NCBI GenBank assembly: GCA_040755725.1
Contig: JBFMAI010000039.1
Location: 209,563-273,562, forward strand
Length of the DNA stretch: 64,000 nt
Source: JBFMAI01 sp040755725
GTDB taxonomy: Bacteria; Planctomycetota; Phycisphaerae; UBA1845; Fen-1342
Direction of reading: 5' to 3'
Under the pieces are notes generated by a model, which had not been told where the DNA came from, ran no database searches, and was given only the letters and a program-made list of their open reading frames with translations. The position numbers and the translations under genes are program-made. Each line of letters begins with the position of its first letter. Positions within the stretch are counted from its first letter, which is position 1. Shown here piece by piece: positions 1-8,153 of the stretch.

Positions 1-27
1 ACAGTCTCTCCGCGGACCGAACGGTGA

Positions 28-1635
28 CTACGGCCCGGTCAGCAGCCGGACGAACGGGTTGATGTCACCGAAGTCGCAGAACCCGTCGCCGTTGATATCG
101 CGGTTCTCAAACGGGCAGTTCGGGTACAGGGTCACGTAGGCGGCCGGGTTGGTCAACGCCAGGACGAATGGGTTGATGTCGCCGAAGTCCACGTTCCCGT
201 CGCAGTTGATGTCGCCGACGAGGAACGGCTTGGAGAGCCCCACGTCAACCACGGTCGCCGTGTTGGCCACAATCGTCACGGGCACGGTCTTCGACACATA
301 GCCCGTCGCGGAGAACTTGATGTTGTAGTTGCCGGCGGGCGCGAACACGTGGTAGCGTCCAAAGCGCTCGTGGCTGTAGTTGGTCTCGCCGTTGGGGAAG
401 TTCACGCCCACCAGCTCGATGTCCGCCCGCAGCGGCGCGCCGGTCCGCGCGTCGGTCACATGCCCCGACAGCGGGATCGGCCGCTCCAGCATGAACAGCA
501 CGCCGGGGAAGACCATCTGGGCTTCGGTCTGCGCGCTGGCGTACGTCGGCTGGAACGACGTGTGCGTCTCGATCAGGAACCCGTACGTGCATCGCGTGGC
601 CATCTGCCACATCTGCTCTTCGCCCTCGGCACTCGGCTCGCGGATCGCCCCGCCGTAGCCGGAGGCCTGTGAGATCGCGGTGGCCTCGGCGGTCAGGTAG
701 GCGCTGAAGGGGTACGTCAGGCAGGCGTATCCTCGCAGCACCTCCCGCCCGTAAGAGTGGTAGTCCACCACCTTCGTCCAGTGCCGATCGTTCGACCACA
801 GGATCATCGTCTGCGTCTCGGACTCCGACGCCGGCGACGGCCCCTTGTAGGTATCCGACGACGGGTTCGTGCTCCCCGCGCACGCCGTCGACCACCCGAA
901 GGGGTAGTTGCGGTTCAGGTCGACGCCCGTGCCGGTCGCGAACACCCGGCGGTTCTTCCGCCAATTGTTGTTCGTGTAATACATGTACTCATAGCCGTCC
1001 GGGTTCCAGACGGGGGCGATCCAGATCTCATAGTTGTCCACCAGCGTGGTGTAGCGCGGATCGACGCCGTACTTCGTGGTGAACTGCTGCAGCGCGTACA
1101 GGGCGATCACGGGCGTGACGATCTCGCGGGCGTGGTGGCAGGCCACCAGCAGGAACGTGGGCTCGTCCTCGTCCTGCTCCACGTTGTCGGAGATCTTGAC
1201 CGCGCACATGTGGCGGTTCTGGTAGGTCACCGGCGCGCCGTATTCCGTCGTCAGGTCCACGAACTTGCAGATCGACGGATAGGTGGCGGCGGTCTGCTGC
1301 AACTGGTTGACAATGCCCGCCAGGTCCAGGTACCCGGGCGGGATGTCCTGCTCTTCCTGGATGTCGCGGAACGGGCGCCCCACGTCAATCACGAAGATCT
1401 GAAACCCGCGGTCCTCGAGGATCGACAGCTCCTCGGGCGAGGCGATCACGTCAAGCTGCCCCTCCTGGACCGAACCCTCGACCACGTCGAAACCCTCCCG
1501 CTCCAACGCCCACGCGACCGCCGGCGCGTCCTGCGTGGTGATCTGAACATGAATCAGGGTCTCATCCGCGTCGCCCAAGGCGGTCGAAACCAGTCCCGCC
1601 AACAAACCCAATCCCAGTGCGATACGACCGATCAT
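28..1635 (-). CDS. Secreted M14 zinc carboxypeptidase with dockerin-like tail
   Basis: A 535-residue exported metallocarboxypeptidase that should remove C-terminal residues from extracellular peptides. Residues 1-21 form a signal peptide ending in an Ala-Leu-Gly region. The M14 catalytic domain (about 100-385) shows the zinc site H168-A-R-E171, the substrate-binding block DLNRNYPFGW near 239, the third zinc ligand H293 (VVDYHS) and the catalytic Glu E356 (FLIETHT). Residues 388-470 look like a carboxypeptidase regulatory beta-sandwich. The tail (473-535) has two dockerin-like Ca-binding repeats, GDINCDGNVDFGDINPFV and a second copy ending in LLTGP. The ATG is preceded by AAGGAG at good spacing. 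It follows its larger paralogue by 26 bp, so the two are probably one operon. Confidence 0.93.
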   Translation of the reverse strand: MIGRIALGLGLLAGLVSTALGDADETLIHVQITTQDAPAVAWALEREGFDVVEGSVQEGQLDVIASPEELSILEDRGFQIFVIDVGRPFRDIQEEQDIPPGYLDLAGIVNQLQQTAATYPSICKFVDLTTEYGAPVTYQNRHMCAVKISDNVEQDEDEPTFLLVACHHAREIVTPVIALYALQQFTTKYGVDPRYTTLVDNYEIWIAPVWNPDGYEYMYYTNNNWRKNRRVFATGTGVDLNRNYPFGWSTACAGSTNPSSDTYKGPSPASESETQTMILWSNDRHWTKVVDYHSYGREVLRGYACLTYPFSAYLTAEATAISQASGYGGAIREPSAEGEEQMWQMATRCTYGFLIETHTSFQPTYASAQTEAQMVFPGVLFMLERPIPLSGHVTDARTGAPLRADIELVGVNFPNGETNYSHERFGRYHVFAPAGNYNIKFSATGYVSKTVPVTIVANTATVVDVGLSKPFLVGDINCDGNVDFGDINPFVLALTNPAAYVTLYPNCPFENRDINGDGFCDFGDINPFVRLLTGP

Positions 1636-1661
1636 TGCTGCTTCTCCTTGCGGCTGGTCGC

Positions 1662-4097
1662 CTACGGCCCCGTCAGGAGCCGCACAAACGGGTTAATGTC
1701 GCCAAAGTCCACCCGGCCGTCGGCGTTGATGTCGCCGAGCCGGATGTCGCAGTTCGGGAACTGCACCGCATAGCCCGCCGGGTTGGTCAACGCCAACACA
1801 AACGGGTTGATGTCACCAAAGTCCACGTTTCCGTCGCAGTTCAGATCGCCGACCGGGTACGGCTGGGCCTCGACGCCCCAGATTTCGACGTCGTCGATGT
1901 TCCAGCCGCAGTAGGTCCAGCCGCTGTCGGTGATGCCCATGGTCCACCGCAGGTACACCGTCGGCTGGTTGTCGGCCCACGTCGAAATACTGAACTCCTG
2001 GGCGACCCAGGCGCGATCGGCGGTCTCGCTGTCGGGGTTGTTCCACACGTTGAACCAGTTGGACCCGTCCGTGCTGATGCGGATATAGGCTTTATCATAG
2101 GTGAACCGTTCAACACCGAGCCACCGCCAGAACCGCAGACTCGTCTGCGTTAGGTTTAAGCAGTCGATCGCCGCGGTCGTCAGGTGATACTCCGGCATGT
2201 TGTTGGTGTAGTCACCGTTGAGGTTGTAGCCGTACACGTTCAAGCCGGTGTAGCCGCTGGTCGGGTCCGGACCGCCATACGCCCCGCCGCCGCCGGTCGG
2301 CTTGCCCCAAGCCCACAATCCACCGGACACCGACCAGCCCGGATTGGTGTCCATGTTCCAGGCGTATTGGACGGTCGGCACGCCAACTTCCAACAACACG
2401 TCGCGCGTCGTGTCACCGACGTGGTTCGTGAGGTTCACGAATTGCACGACGTCCGTATAGTTCCCGTTCGGCAGCCCGTTCGCCGCGGGCCCGATCGCGA
2501 CCCGCACCACCGCGGACCCCGCTGGCGGTATCGTCCCGGCCCCGTTGGTCAGCACGAGCCAATTCGCCGTCTTGCTCACCTGATACTCAATGGGCGTCGG
2601 ATCCAGGTTCTCCAACGTGTAGTCGATGTACTCCGGGCTGAACGGGCCGCCGTGCGGCCCCAGCGCGTGCAGCCCGTCCCACGGCCGCACCCGCAGGCCG
2701 GTCGGCGGCGCGAGCGGCACGTCCACGATCTTGGCCGTGTTGGCGACGATTGTCACCGGGATGACCTGCGGCTCATACCCGGCGGCCGAGAAACGGACCT
2801 GGTAGTTGCCCGGCGGCGCGAAGACGTGGTAGCGCCCGAACCGCGGCTCGCTGTAGTTCGTCTCGCCGTTCGGGAAATTGACGCCCACCAGCTCGATGTC
2901 CGCCACCACCGGGGCGTGAGTCACGGCGTCGGTGACGTGTCCCGAAAGCGGGATGGGCCGCTCCAGGATGTACAGGGCGCCCGGGAATACCATCTGCGCC
3001 TCGGCCTGGGCGCTGGCGTACGTCGGCTGAAACTCGGTGTGCGTCTCGATCAGAAAACCGTACGTCCCGCGCTTCGCCAGTTGCCACTCCTGCTCCTCGC
3101 CCTCGGCACTCGGCGTCCGAATCGCCCCGCCGTAGCCCGACGCCTGCGAGATCGCGGTCGCCTCCGCGTCGAGGTAGGCATCGAACGGATGCGTGTGGCA
3201 GCAGTAGCCCGGCAGCACCTCCCGGCCGGACGAGTGGTAGTCCACGACTTTCGTGAAGTGCCGGTCATTGGAGAACAGGACCATCGTCTGCGTCTCGGAC
3301 TCCGACGCCGGCGACGGGCCCTTGAACGTGTCGGACGACGGGCTGGTGCTGCCGGAGCAAGACGACGACCACCCGAACGGGTAGTTGCGATTCAGGTCCA
3401 CCCCGGTCCCGCCCGTGAACACCGTCCGGTTCTTCCGCCACATGTTGCTCGTGTAGTACATGTACTGGTAGCCGTCCGGGTTCCACACCGGGGCGATCCA
3501 GATCTCGTAGTTGTCCACCAGCGTCGTGATGCGGGGGTCCACGCCGTACTTCGTCGTGAACTGCTCCAGCGCATACAGGGCGATCACGGGCGTAACGATC
3601 TCGCGGGCGTGATGGCAGGATACAAGCAGGAAAGTCGGCTCGTCCTCATCCTGCGTCACGTTATCGGACACCTTAACCGCGTACAGGTGCCGGCCTTCGT
3701 ACGTGACCGGGGCCCCGAACGTGGTCGTCAGGTCCACGAACTGACAGATCGCCGGGTAATTCGCGGCCGTTTGCTGCAACTGAGTGTTAATCGCCGCCAG
3801 ATCGGGGTAGCCGGGGGGAATATCCTGACCGAAAACCTCGGTCAGCGGACGACTGACGCCCAGGACCGTGATTTCGAGGCCACGTGCCTCCAGTACGGCG
3901 AGCATGTGGTCCGAGGCAATCACCTCCAGGCGGCCGGCCTGGACGGAGCCCTCCACCACGTCGAAGCCCTCGCGTTCCAACTCCACCGCCAGGGCCGGGG
4001 CCTCCGTTGTCCTAATCTCGACATGGGTCAGGGTTTGGCCGACGGCGGCCAACGAGCAGCCGCACAGCGCGGCCACGAGCGCCAAGCGTAGTGCCAT
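1662..4097 (-). CDS. Secreted M14 carboxypeptidase, larger paralogue with added beta-sandwich domains and dockerin-like tail
   Basis: An 811-residue paralogue of the downstream gene with the same M14 motifs (HHARE zinc site, DLNRNYPFGW, VVDYHS, FLIETHT). I chose the ATG at 4097 because it opens directly into a signal peptide (MALRLALVAALCG) and has GGAG upstream; the frame is open 126 bp further upstream, but that stretch does not look like secreted-protein sequence. After the catalytic and regulatory domains come about 250 extra residues. They contain an Ig/BACON-like segment (ANWLVLTNGAGTIPPAG) and a jelly-roll-like domain with aromatic motifs (RFWRWLG, CGWNIDDVEIWG). The protein ends in two dockerin-like repeats nearly identical to those of its neighbour. 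The added domains may bind carbohydrate or surfaces; that role is inferred. Confidence 0.92.
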   Translation of the reverse strand: MALRLALVAALCGCSLAAVGQTLTHVEIRTTEAPALAVELEREGFDVVEGSVQAGRLEVIASDHMLAVLEARGLEITVLGVSRPLTEVFGQDIPPGYPDLAAINTQLQQTAANYPAICQFVDLTTTFGAPVTYEGRHLYAVKVSDNVTQDEDEPTFLLVSCHHAREIVTPVIALYALEQFTTKYGVDPRITTLVDNYEIWIAPVWNPDGYQYMYYTSNMWRKNRTVFTGGTGVDLNRNYPFGWSSSCSGSTSPSSDTFKGPSPASESETQTMVLFSNDRHFTKVVDYHSSGREVLPGYCCHTHPFDAYLDAEATAISQASGYGGAIRTPSAEGEEQEWQLAKRGTYGFLIETHTEFQPTYASAQAEAQMVFPGALYILERPIPLSGHVTDAVTHAPVVADIELVGVNFPNGETNYSEPRFGRYHVFAPPGNYQVRFSAAGYEPQVIPVTIVANTAKIVDVPLAPPTGLRVRPWDGLHALGPHGGPFSPEYIDYTLENLDPTPIEYQVSKTANWLVLTNGAGTIPPAGSAVVRVAIGPAANGLPNGNYTDVVQFVNLTNHVGDTTRDVLLEVGVPTVQYAWNMDTNPGWSVSGGLWAWGKPTGGGGAYGGPDPTSGYTGLNVYGYNLNGDYTNNMPEYHLTTAAIDCLNLTQTSLRFWRWLGVERFTYDKAYIRISTDGSNWFNVWNNPDSETADRAWVAQEFSISTWADNQPTVYLRWTMGITDSGWTYCGWNIDDVEIWGVEAQPYPVGDLNCDGNVDFGDINPFVLALTNPAGYAVQFPNCDIRLGDINADGRVDFGDINPFVRLLTGP

Positions 4098-4423
4098 GAT
4101 ATAGGTCTCCGTGCTATTCCGACTTGAATAAGAGCGATATTCCAGCGCAGTGGCGGACCATCTTTCCCCTGGCTCGCGCTCCTCGCCAAGTCCCTTGTAC
4201 CCCGCCGGCCGCCGTCGCGTCAAGCGTTTCCTGGGCTCGACTCGGACCGAGGCGCGACCGTGTGTTGAGGCGGGCCAGCTCCCGGCCCGGGACCAGGAAC
4301 CCGGTCACGCTCCCCAGACGGCGCCCGATTGCCGCCCTGTCGGGTCCGCATTAGCATCGTCCCGAGCAGCGGTTGCTCGGCGCGGGCGGCCGACGACCGC
4401 CGTCCTCAGTTCGGAGCGTGCGA
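4098..4423. other. Intergenic region between divergent genes
   Basis: These 326 bp separate the carboxypeptidase operon (minus) from the amidohydrolase (plus), so promoters for both should lie here. I see no convincing -35/-10 pair, no RNA gene and no recognised repeat. The only local signals are the Shine-Dalgarno sequences next to each start. Confidence 0.4.
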
Positions 4424-5227
4424 ATGCTCGTGGACGTTCACGCGCACATCGGCCAGCTTTCGGCGGCGGCCGCCCGGCCGACGCGGATCGGCCTGTATGC
4501 GGGCACATGCGGGCTCGACGCGGTGCTGGTGTCGAACCAGGACGCGGCGGCCGAGCCGCGCGGGGCCGCCAACCAGGACGAGGTCGACGTGAATGAGGCC
4601 TGTCTGACGGCGTGCCGCTCACAGTCCCGCCTGGTTCCGCTGTATTGGGTGCGCGCGGGGCAATTCGACAGCCAGCCCGATGCGATGGCAGGGGCCTTGG
4701 CCACCGAGCCTTTCGCCGGCGTGGTCTTCGCCCCGGCGGCCAACGGTTACGTAGCCGATGACCCGCTGCTCAATCCGTACCTGACCGCCCTGGAGCGGAC
4801 CGTGCGCCCCGCGCTGTTCTGCGTGACCGACGCCCCCGCGGCGACGCCGGCCCGGGTCGTGCGCCTGGCCGAGCGGCACCCGCGCGTGCCGGTCATCCTG
4901 TGTTGCTGCGGCGGCAGCGCGGACACGCGGGCGGCGATGCTGGATGCGGTGGGGTCGGCGTGCAAGCGGAAGGCCGCCGACGTGTACGTGGACACGTCGC
5001 ACGCGGACGGAGACGGCATTCGGGCGGCCGTCCGGGCGTTGGGGGCCGAGCGGGTGCTGTTCGGCACGGACGCCTTGCGGCACGGCGACGCCCACATTCC
5101 ACGGACGATCGCGCTGCTGGACGAGCTGCGTAAGACGGTTCCGGGCATTGAGTTCGAGCAGGTGGCCGGGGGGAACGCGGCGCGGCTGTTCGGGCTGGGG
5201 CGCCCCGGGCGCCTCAGGCTAGGATGA
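4424..5227 (+). CDS. Amidohydrolase family protein (TIM-barrel metal hydrolase)
   Basis: A 267-residue protein of the amidohydrolase-2 type. It opens with the metal-binding HxH motif in MLVDVHAHIG. A later segment (VDTSHADGDG) and the late Asp motif LFGTDALRHGD match the barrel's metal and catalytic positions. The last helix, GGNAARLFGL, is the usual N-A-x-x-L-F ending of this family. I chose the ATG at 4424 because GGAG lies about 8 bp upstream and the HxH strand normally begins within a few residues of the start. The substrate cannot be read from the sequence; relatives hydrolyse or decarboxylate small cyclic or aromatic compounds. No neighbouring pathway genes help. Confidence 0.82.
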   Translation: MLVDVHAHIGQLSAAAARPTRIGLYAGTCGLDAVLVSNQDAAAEPRGAANQDEVDVNEACLTACRSQSRLVPLYWVRAGQFDSQPDAMAGALATEPFAGVVFAPAANGYVADDPLLNPYLTALERTVRPALFCVTDAPAATPARVVRLAERHPRVPVILCCCGGSADTRAAMLDAVGSACKRKAADVYVDTSHADGDGIRAAVRALGAERVLFGTDALRHGDAHIPRTIALLDELRKTVPGIEFEQVAGGNAARLFGLGRPGRLRLG

Positions 5228-5261
5228 GGGGGTCCGAATGCGCGTTCGCGCTCGCGCGACA

Positions 5262-5333
5262 CGGGAGGCCGAGGCTCCCGCCGAGCTGTGGCTCGCGCGG
5301 AGGCAGCGGCTCACCGGGAGGTTCGCCTTCCCG
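5262..5333. repeat. Palindromic repeat family A, copy 1 (diverged)
   Basis: A GC-rich imperfect palindrome of the type GGGAGGCCGAGGCTCC ... GGGAGGTTCGCCTTCCC. Related copies lie at 14907-14958, 24509-24560, 27551-27664, 39283-39320 and 56173-56224. This copy carries about 20 extra bases in the middle. Confidence 0.7.
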
Positions 5334-5502
5334 TGCAGTGTCCGATACCCCTGGATACCCATATCGTCAGAGAATCCCTACGATGCAGGGGCGGGAGTGG
5401 GCATGGCCCGATAACTCGCGGCCGCGGCACCGGGGCCCGCGTCCACCATTGCGGCCGGCCCCTGAACCGTTGACCCGCCCCGTCGTAACACTGGAGTGAA
5501 CG

Positions 5503-6117
5503 GTGGACAACAGACGCGACGAGGAACTGCTGGCCGAGCACTTGGCTGGAAGGCCCGGCGCGTTCGAGGTCCTGGTGGCCCGCTACGCCGACGACCTGTA
5601 TGCGTTCTTTCAGCGTTTCGTCGGCAAGGCGGGGGCCGCAGACGACCTCGTTCAGGAGACGTTTCTCCAGGTTCACCTGTCAGCGGGCACGTTTGACCCG
5701 TCGCGGAGCTTCAAGCCGTGGTTGTACACCATCGCCGCCAACAAGGGCCGCGACTACATGCGGGCCCGCGGACGTCGGCCGGCCCAGTCGCTGGACCAGC
5801 CGACGGGCGGCCAGGAGTCGGCGTCGCTGGGCGACTGGCTGGACGCGGCCGGCGCCACCGCGGACGACGATTTGGCCACGCGGGAGCTGCGGCAACGCGT
5901 GCGGGCCTTGATGTCTGAGATGCCGGAAGCCCAGCGGCTCATTCTGGTACTGGGCCATTTCCACCGGCTTCCGTATGCGGAGATTGCCGAAATCCTCGGC
6001 ATCCCGGTCGGAACGGTGAAATCGCGGCTGCACGCCGCGGTCAATCGATTTGCCGCGTTGTGGCTGGCCCGCTCGCCCGATGGGCGGGCCGGGTCGCCAC
6101 CTGGAGCGCAGGAGTGA
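5503..6117 (+). CDS. ECF-type sigma-70 family RNA polymerase sigma factor
   Basis: A 204-residue ECF sigma factor that should direct RNA polymerase to a stress or envelope regulon. Region 2 is visible in FEVLVARYADDLYAFFQRFV, DDLVQETFLQVH and SFKPWLYTIAANKGRDYMR. Region 4 has the helix-turn-helix LPYAEIAEILGIPVGTVKSR. Between them lies an Asp/Ala-rich linker. The start is GTG at 5503 with GGAG 7 bp upstream. Its stop overlaps the ATG of the next gene (TGATG), so sigma factor and membrane partner are translationally coupled, the usual arrangement for a sigma/anti-sigma pair. The C-terminal 15 residues are Gly/Pro-rich and probably disordered. Confidence 0.92.
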   Translation: MDNRRDEELLAEHLAGRPGAFEVLVARYADDLYAFFQRFVGKAGAADDLVQETFLQVHLSAGTFDPSRSFKPWLYTIAANKGRDYMRARGRRPAQSLDQPTGGQESASLGDWLDAAGATADDDLATRELRQRVRALMSEMPEAQRLILVLGHFHRLPYAEIAEILGIPVGTVKSRLHAAVNRFAALWLARSPDGRAGSPPGAQE

Positions 6118-7148
6118 TGTCCGAGACGCCCGAGACGCCCACGCCCGAGTTCGACCCCCGGCTGCTCGACCTGCACCTGGGGCACTTGTCCGAAGTGGAG
6201 CAGGCCGAATTACGCGGGCGCATCGACGCGGACCCGCGGCTGAAGGCGGAGCACGCAGCACTCCAAAGCGTGTTCTCCGCCCTCGGCCTACTGCGCGATC
6301 GACCCATGCCGCCGGACCTGCCGGCCCGGACGATGGCCCGCGTGCATGCCGCCGGCCGTCCACCGCGGGTCGTCCGCCCCGCCGACCGACTGACGCGGCA
6401 TGTTGAGCGGCAGTCGGCACCGCTGTTCCGGATGGGGCGGCTGACGGACGTGGTGGCGGTCGCGGCGTTGGTGGTGCTGGCGGTGGGGCTCGGCTTGCCG
6501 GGGATGCTGCACCTGCGCGAGCGGCAGCAGCGGCTGGGGTGTTCGTACAATTTGGCGCAGCTCGGCGCCGGCGTGCAGCAGTACCTCAACACGTACAACG
6601 CCAGTTTGCCGTTCGCGGGTTGGGGGCCGGGGCGGTCGTGGCAACCGACGGGCGATCCGAGCGTTCAGGTGGTGCCCAACCGCAGGCACGTCTACCCGCT
6701 CCTCCTGCAAGCCTACGTGCTGGACCCGCGCGTTTTCGTGTGCCCGTCGCAGCCCCATGTGCCGATGCCGGCCAGCGAGGTGCAGCGTCACCACGATTTC
6801 CTGGAAGGGCGCAACGTCAGCTACGCCTACCAGAACATGGCCGGCGTGCGGCCGTCAGGCCGCGACGATCCGCGCCAACCGATTCTCGCGGACGAGAACC
6901 CCCTGTTCGACGAGGGCCTCCCGCTCTTTGACGCCCGCCGCCTGCCGCGCTTCGATGCCGCCCGGGCCAACTCGCGGGCGCACGGCGGCGCGGGCCAGAA
7001 CCTCCTGACGCTGAGCGGGGAAGTGAAGTGGACGATCACGCCGCTGGTTGGCGTCGACGGGGATAACATTTGGACGCTGCACGGCGTGAGCAACTACACG
7101 GGGCGCGAGGGGCCGACCAGCGCGACGGATTCCCATCTGCTCAAGTAA
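6117..7148 (+). CDS. Membrane anti-sigma factor-like protein with DUF1559-type (H-X9-DG) outer domain
   Basis: A 343-residue single-pass membrane protein coupled to the sigma gene by a 1-bp overlap. Residues 13-75 are helical (LLDLHLGHLSEVEQAEL) and resemble an anti-sigma domain, but lack the Cys/His zinc ligands of ZAS proteins. Residues 110-131 form one transmembrane helix. The outer part opens with QRLGCSYNLAQLGAGVQQYL, matching the start of planctomycete DUF1559 pseudopilin-like domains, and ends with a degenerate H-X9-DG motif (HGGAGQNLLTLSG). The likely job is to hold the sigma factor at the membrane and respond to an envelope signal through the outer domain. Overlap and family logic support this; binding is not shown. 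Confidence 0.82.
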   Translation: MSETPETPTPEFDPRLLDLHLGHLSEVEQAELRGRIDADPRLKAEHAALQSVFSALGLLRDRPMPPDLPARTMARVHAAGRPPRVVRPADRLTRHVERQSAPLFRMGRLTDVVAVAALVVLAVGLGLPGMLHLRERQQRLGCSYNLAQLGAGVQQYLNTYNASLPFAGWGPGRSWQPTGDPSVQVVPNRRHVYPLLLQAYVLDPRVFVCPSQPHVPMPASEVQRHHDFLEGRNVSYAYQNMAGVRPSGRDDPRQPILADENPLFDEGLPLFDARRLPRFDAARANSRAHGGAGQNLLTLSGEVKWTITPLVGVDGDNIWTLHGVSNYTGREGPTSATDSHLLK

Positions 7149-7186
7149 GGGCGGTCGCGTTCGCCCCAACCCATATGTCTAGCGAA

Positions 7187-7341
7187 CCACAGAGGCACAG
7201 AGACACAGAGGTCTGTGGGCAGTGAAGTGGCGCCGGGTGCGCCGGCCCGTCCCCGGTGTCTGGCGGTCGCGCCGTCAGGCGATGGCAGGCCGCCGCGGCA
7301 CCTAACCTCTTCCCTCTTCTCTGTGCCTCTGTGTCCCGGTG
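7187..7341. repeat. Inverted pair of CACAGAGGCACAGAGA-type repeats
   Basis: A unit reading CCACAGAGGCACAGAGACAC begins at 7187, and an inverted relative (CTCTGTGCCTCTGTGTCC) lies at about 7319-7336. Between them are roughly 100 bp with no reading frame of interest. This type of repeat is common between genes in many bacterial genomes. Here it fills the space between two convergent genes and could fold into a long imperfect stem. Confidence 0.6.
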
Positions 7342-7355
7342 GTAGTGCCTCCCGG

Positions 7356-8153
7356 CTAGCGGGGTGTTTCGGCCAGGCGAACGAGCAGCTCGGCGCACGA
7401 AACCAAGTCGATGCGATTGTGTTCGAGGACGGGCCGCAGCGGGGCGGCATTCCCGGTCCGCATGAAATGGTGAAACAAGTCAGGCACGTCGCAGCTCGAC
7501 ACGTCGCCGACCCGCGGGCGGTTGAGAATGTGCTGCTCCAGCGTCACCAGGCGGCAATCCGGCACGCGGTGTCGCCACGCCCGGCGGGCCGCGTGCAACA
7601 GGTCGACGTGGACCCGCGGCGACGGCAGCGGCACGCGGTGGACCGTCGCCCGGTCACGCAGGAACGGCTCGTCAAAGCTCTTGCCGTTGAACGTCACCCA
7701 CGTGTCGCGCTCCACGGCGAGTTCGGCCACCGCGCGCAGAATGGCCTCTTCCTCGGGGTAGTCGCGCGCCAGCAGTTGCAGCACCCGTAGCGGCTGCTGA
7801 TCGGCGAGCACGACGCCGATCAGGAACACCGGCGCGCCCGCCAGGCCGCCGGTCTCAATATCCAGCAGCATGGTGCGCCGCGGGTCGAGCGTTTCGCGCG
7901 CTTCCGCCGCCATCCGCCACGCGAAGCCGGGGGGCCACGCGGCGAGCGGCGACGTGCCGCCCACCGCGGTGAAGGGGGTGTCGATGCGCCAATAGGTCGC
8001 ACGTCCCACGTTGGCCGGGGCCCCGCCGAGGATCTCGTCGAGCCGCACGGGGAGAGCGGGGCGGTGTTGCGCCGGGCGGGACGGGTCGCCCGCCGAGTGG
8101 CGACGGGCGCGACCGGCCGCCAGTTCGTCGAGTTGGCGCCGTGTATCGCTCAT
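7356..8153 (-). CDS. RNase H-like exonuclease domain protein (YprB-type)
   Basis: A 265-residue predicted 3'-5' exonuclease of the YprB/RNase_H_2 family. The DEDD-type residues appear in order: MLLDIETGG (DxE), WVTFNGKSFDEPFL (second Asp), VHVDLLHAARR, and EHNRIDLVSCAELL (final Asp with the preceding N-R-I-D). The ATG at 8153 overlaps the stop of the upstream thiE fusion (ATGA), so the pair is coupled. The open frame runs further upstream, but that part is only a shadow of thiE. The N-terminal 100 residues are Pro/Arg-rich and less conserved in appearance. The role in RNA or DNA processing is unknown. Confidence 0.83.
   Translation of the reverse strand: MSDTRRQLDELAAGRARRHSAGDPSRPAQHRPALPVRLDEILGGAPANVGRATYWRIDTPFTAVGGTSPLAAWPPGFAWRMAAEARETLDPRRTMLLDIETGGLAGAPVFLIGVVLADQQPLRVLQLLARDYPEEEAILRAVAELAVERDTWVTFNGKSFDEPFLRDRATVHRVPLPSPRVHVDLLHAARRAWRHRVPDCRLVTLEQHILNRPRVGDVSSCDVPDLFHHFMRTGNAAPLRPVLEHNRIDLVSCAELLVRLAETPR

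Noticed and set aside
2184..4091. 635-codon open frame opposite the second carboxypeptidase
   Set aside because: Antisense shadow; Arg/His-rich translation without motifs, while the other strand shows all M14 catalytic residues.
5464..5488. ECF-type promoter GAAC-N16-CGTAA before the sigma factor gene
   Set aside because: Transcription would start at the Shine-Dalgarno itself, leaving no usable ribosome-binding site; match is also imperfect.
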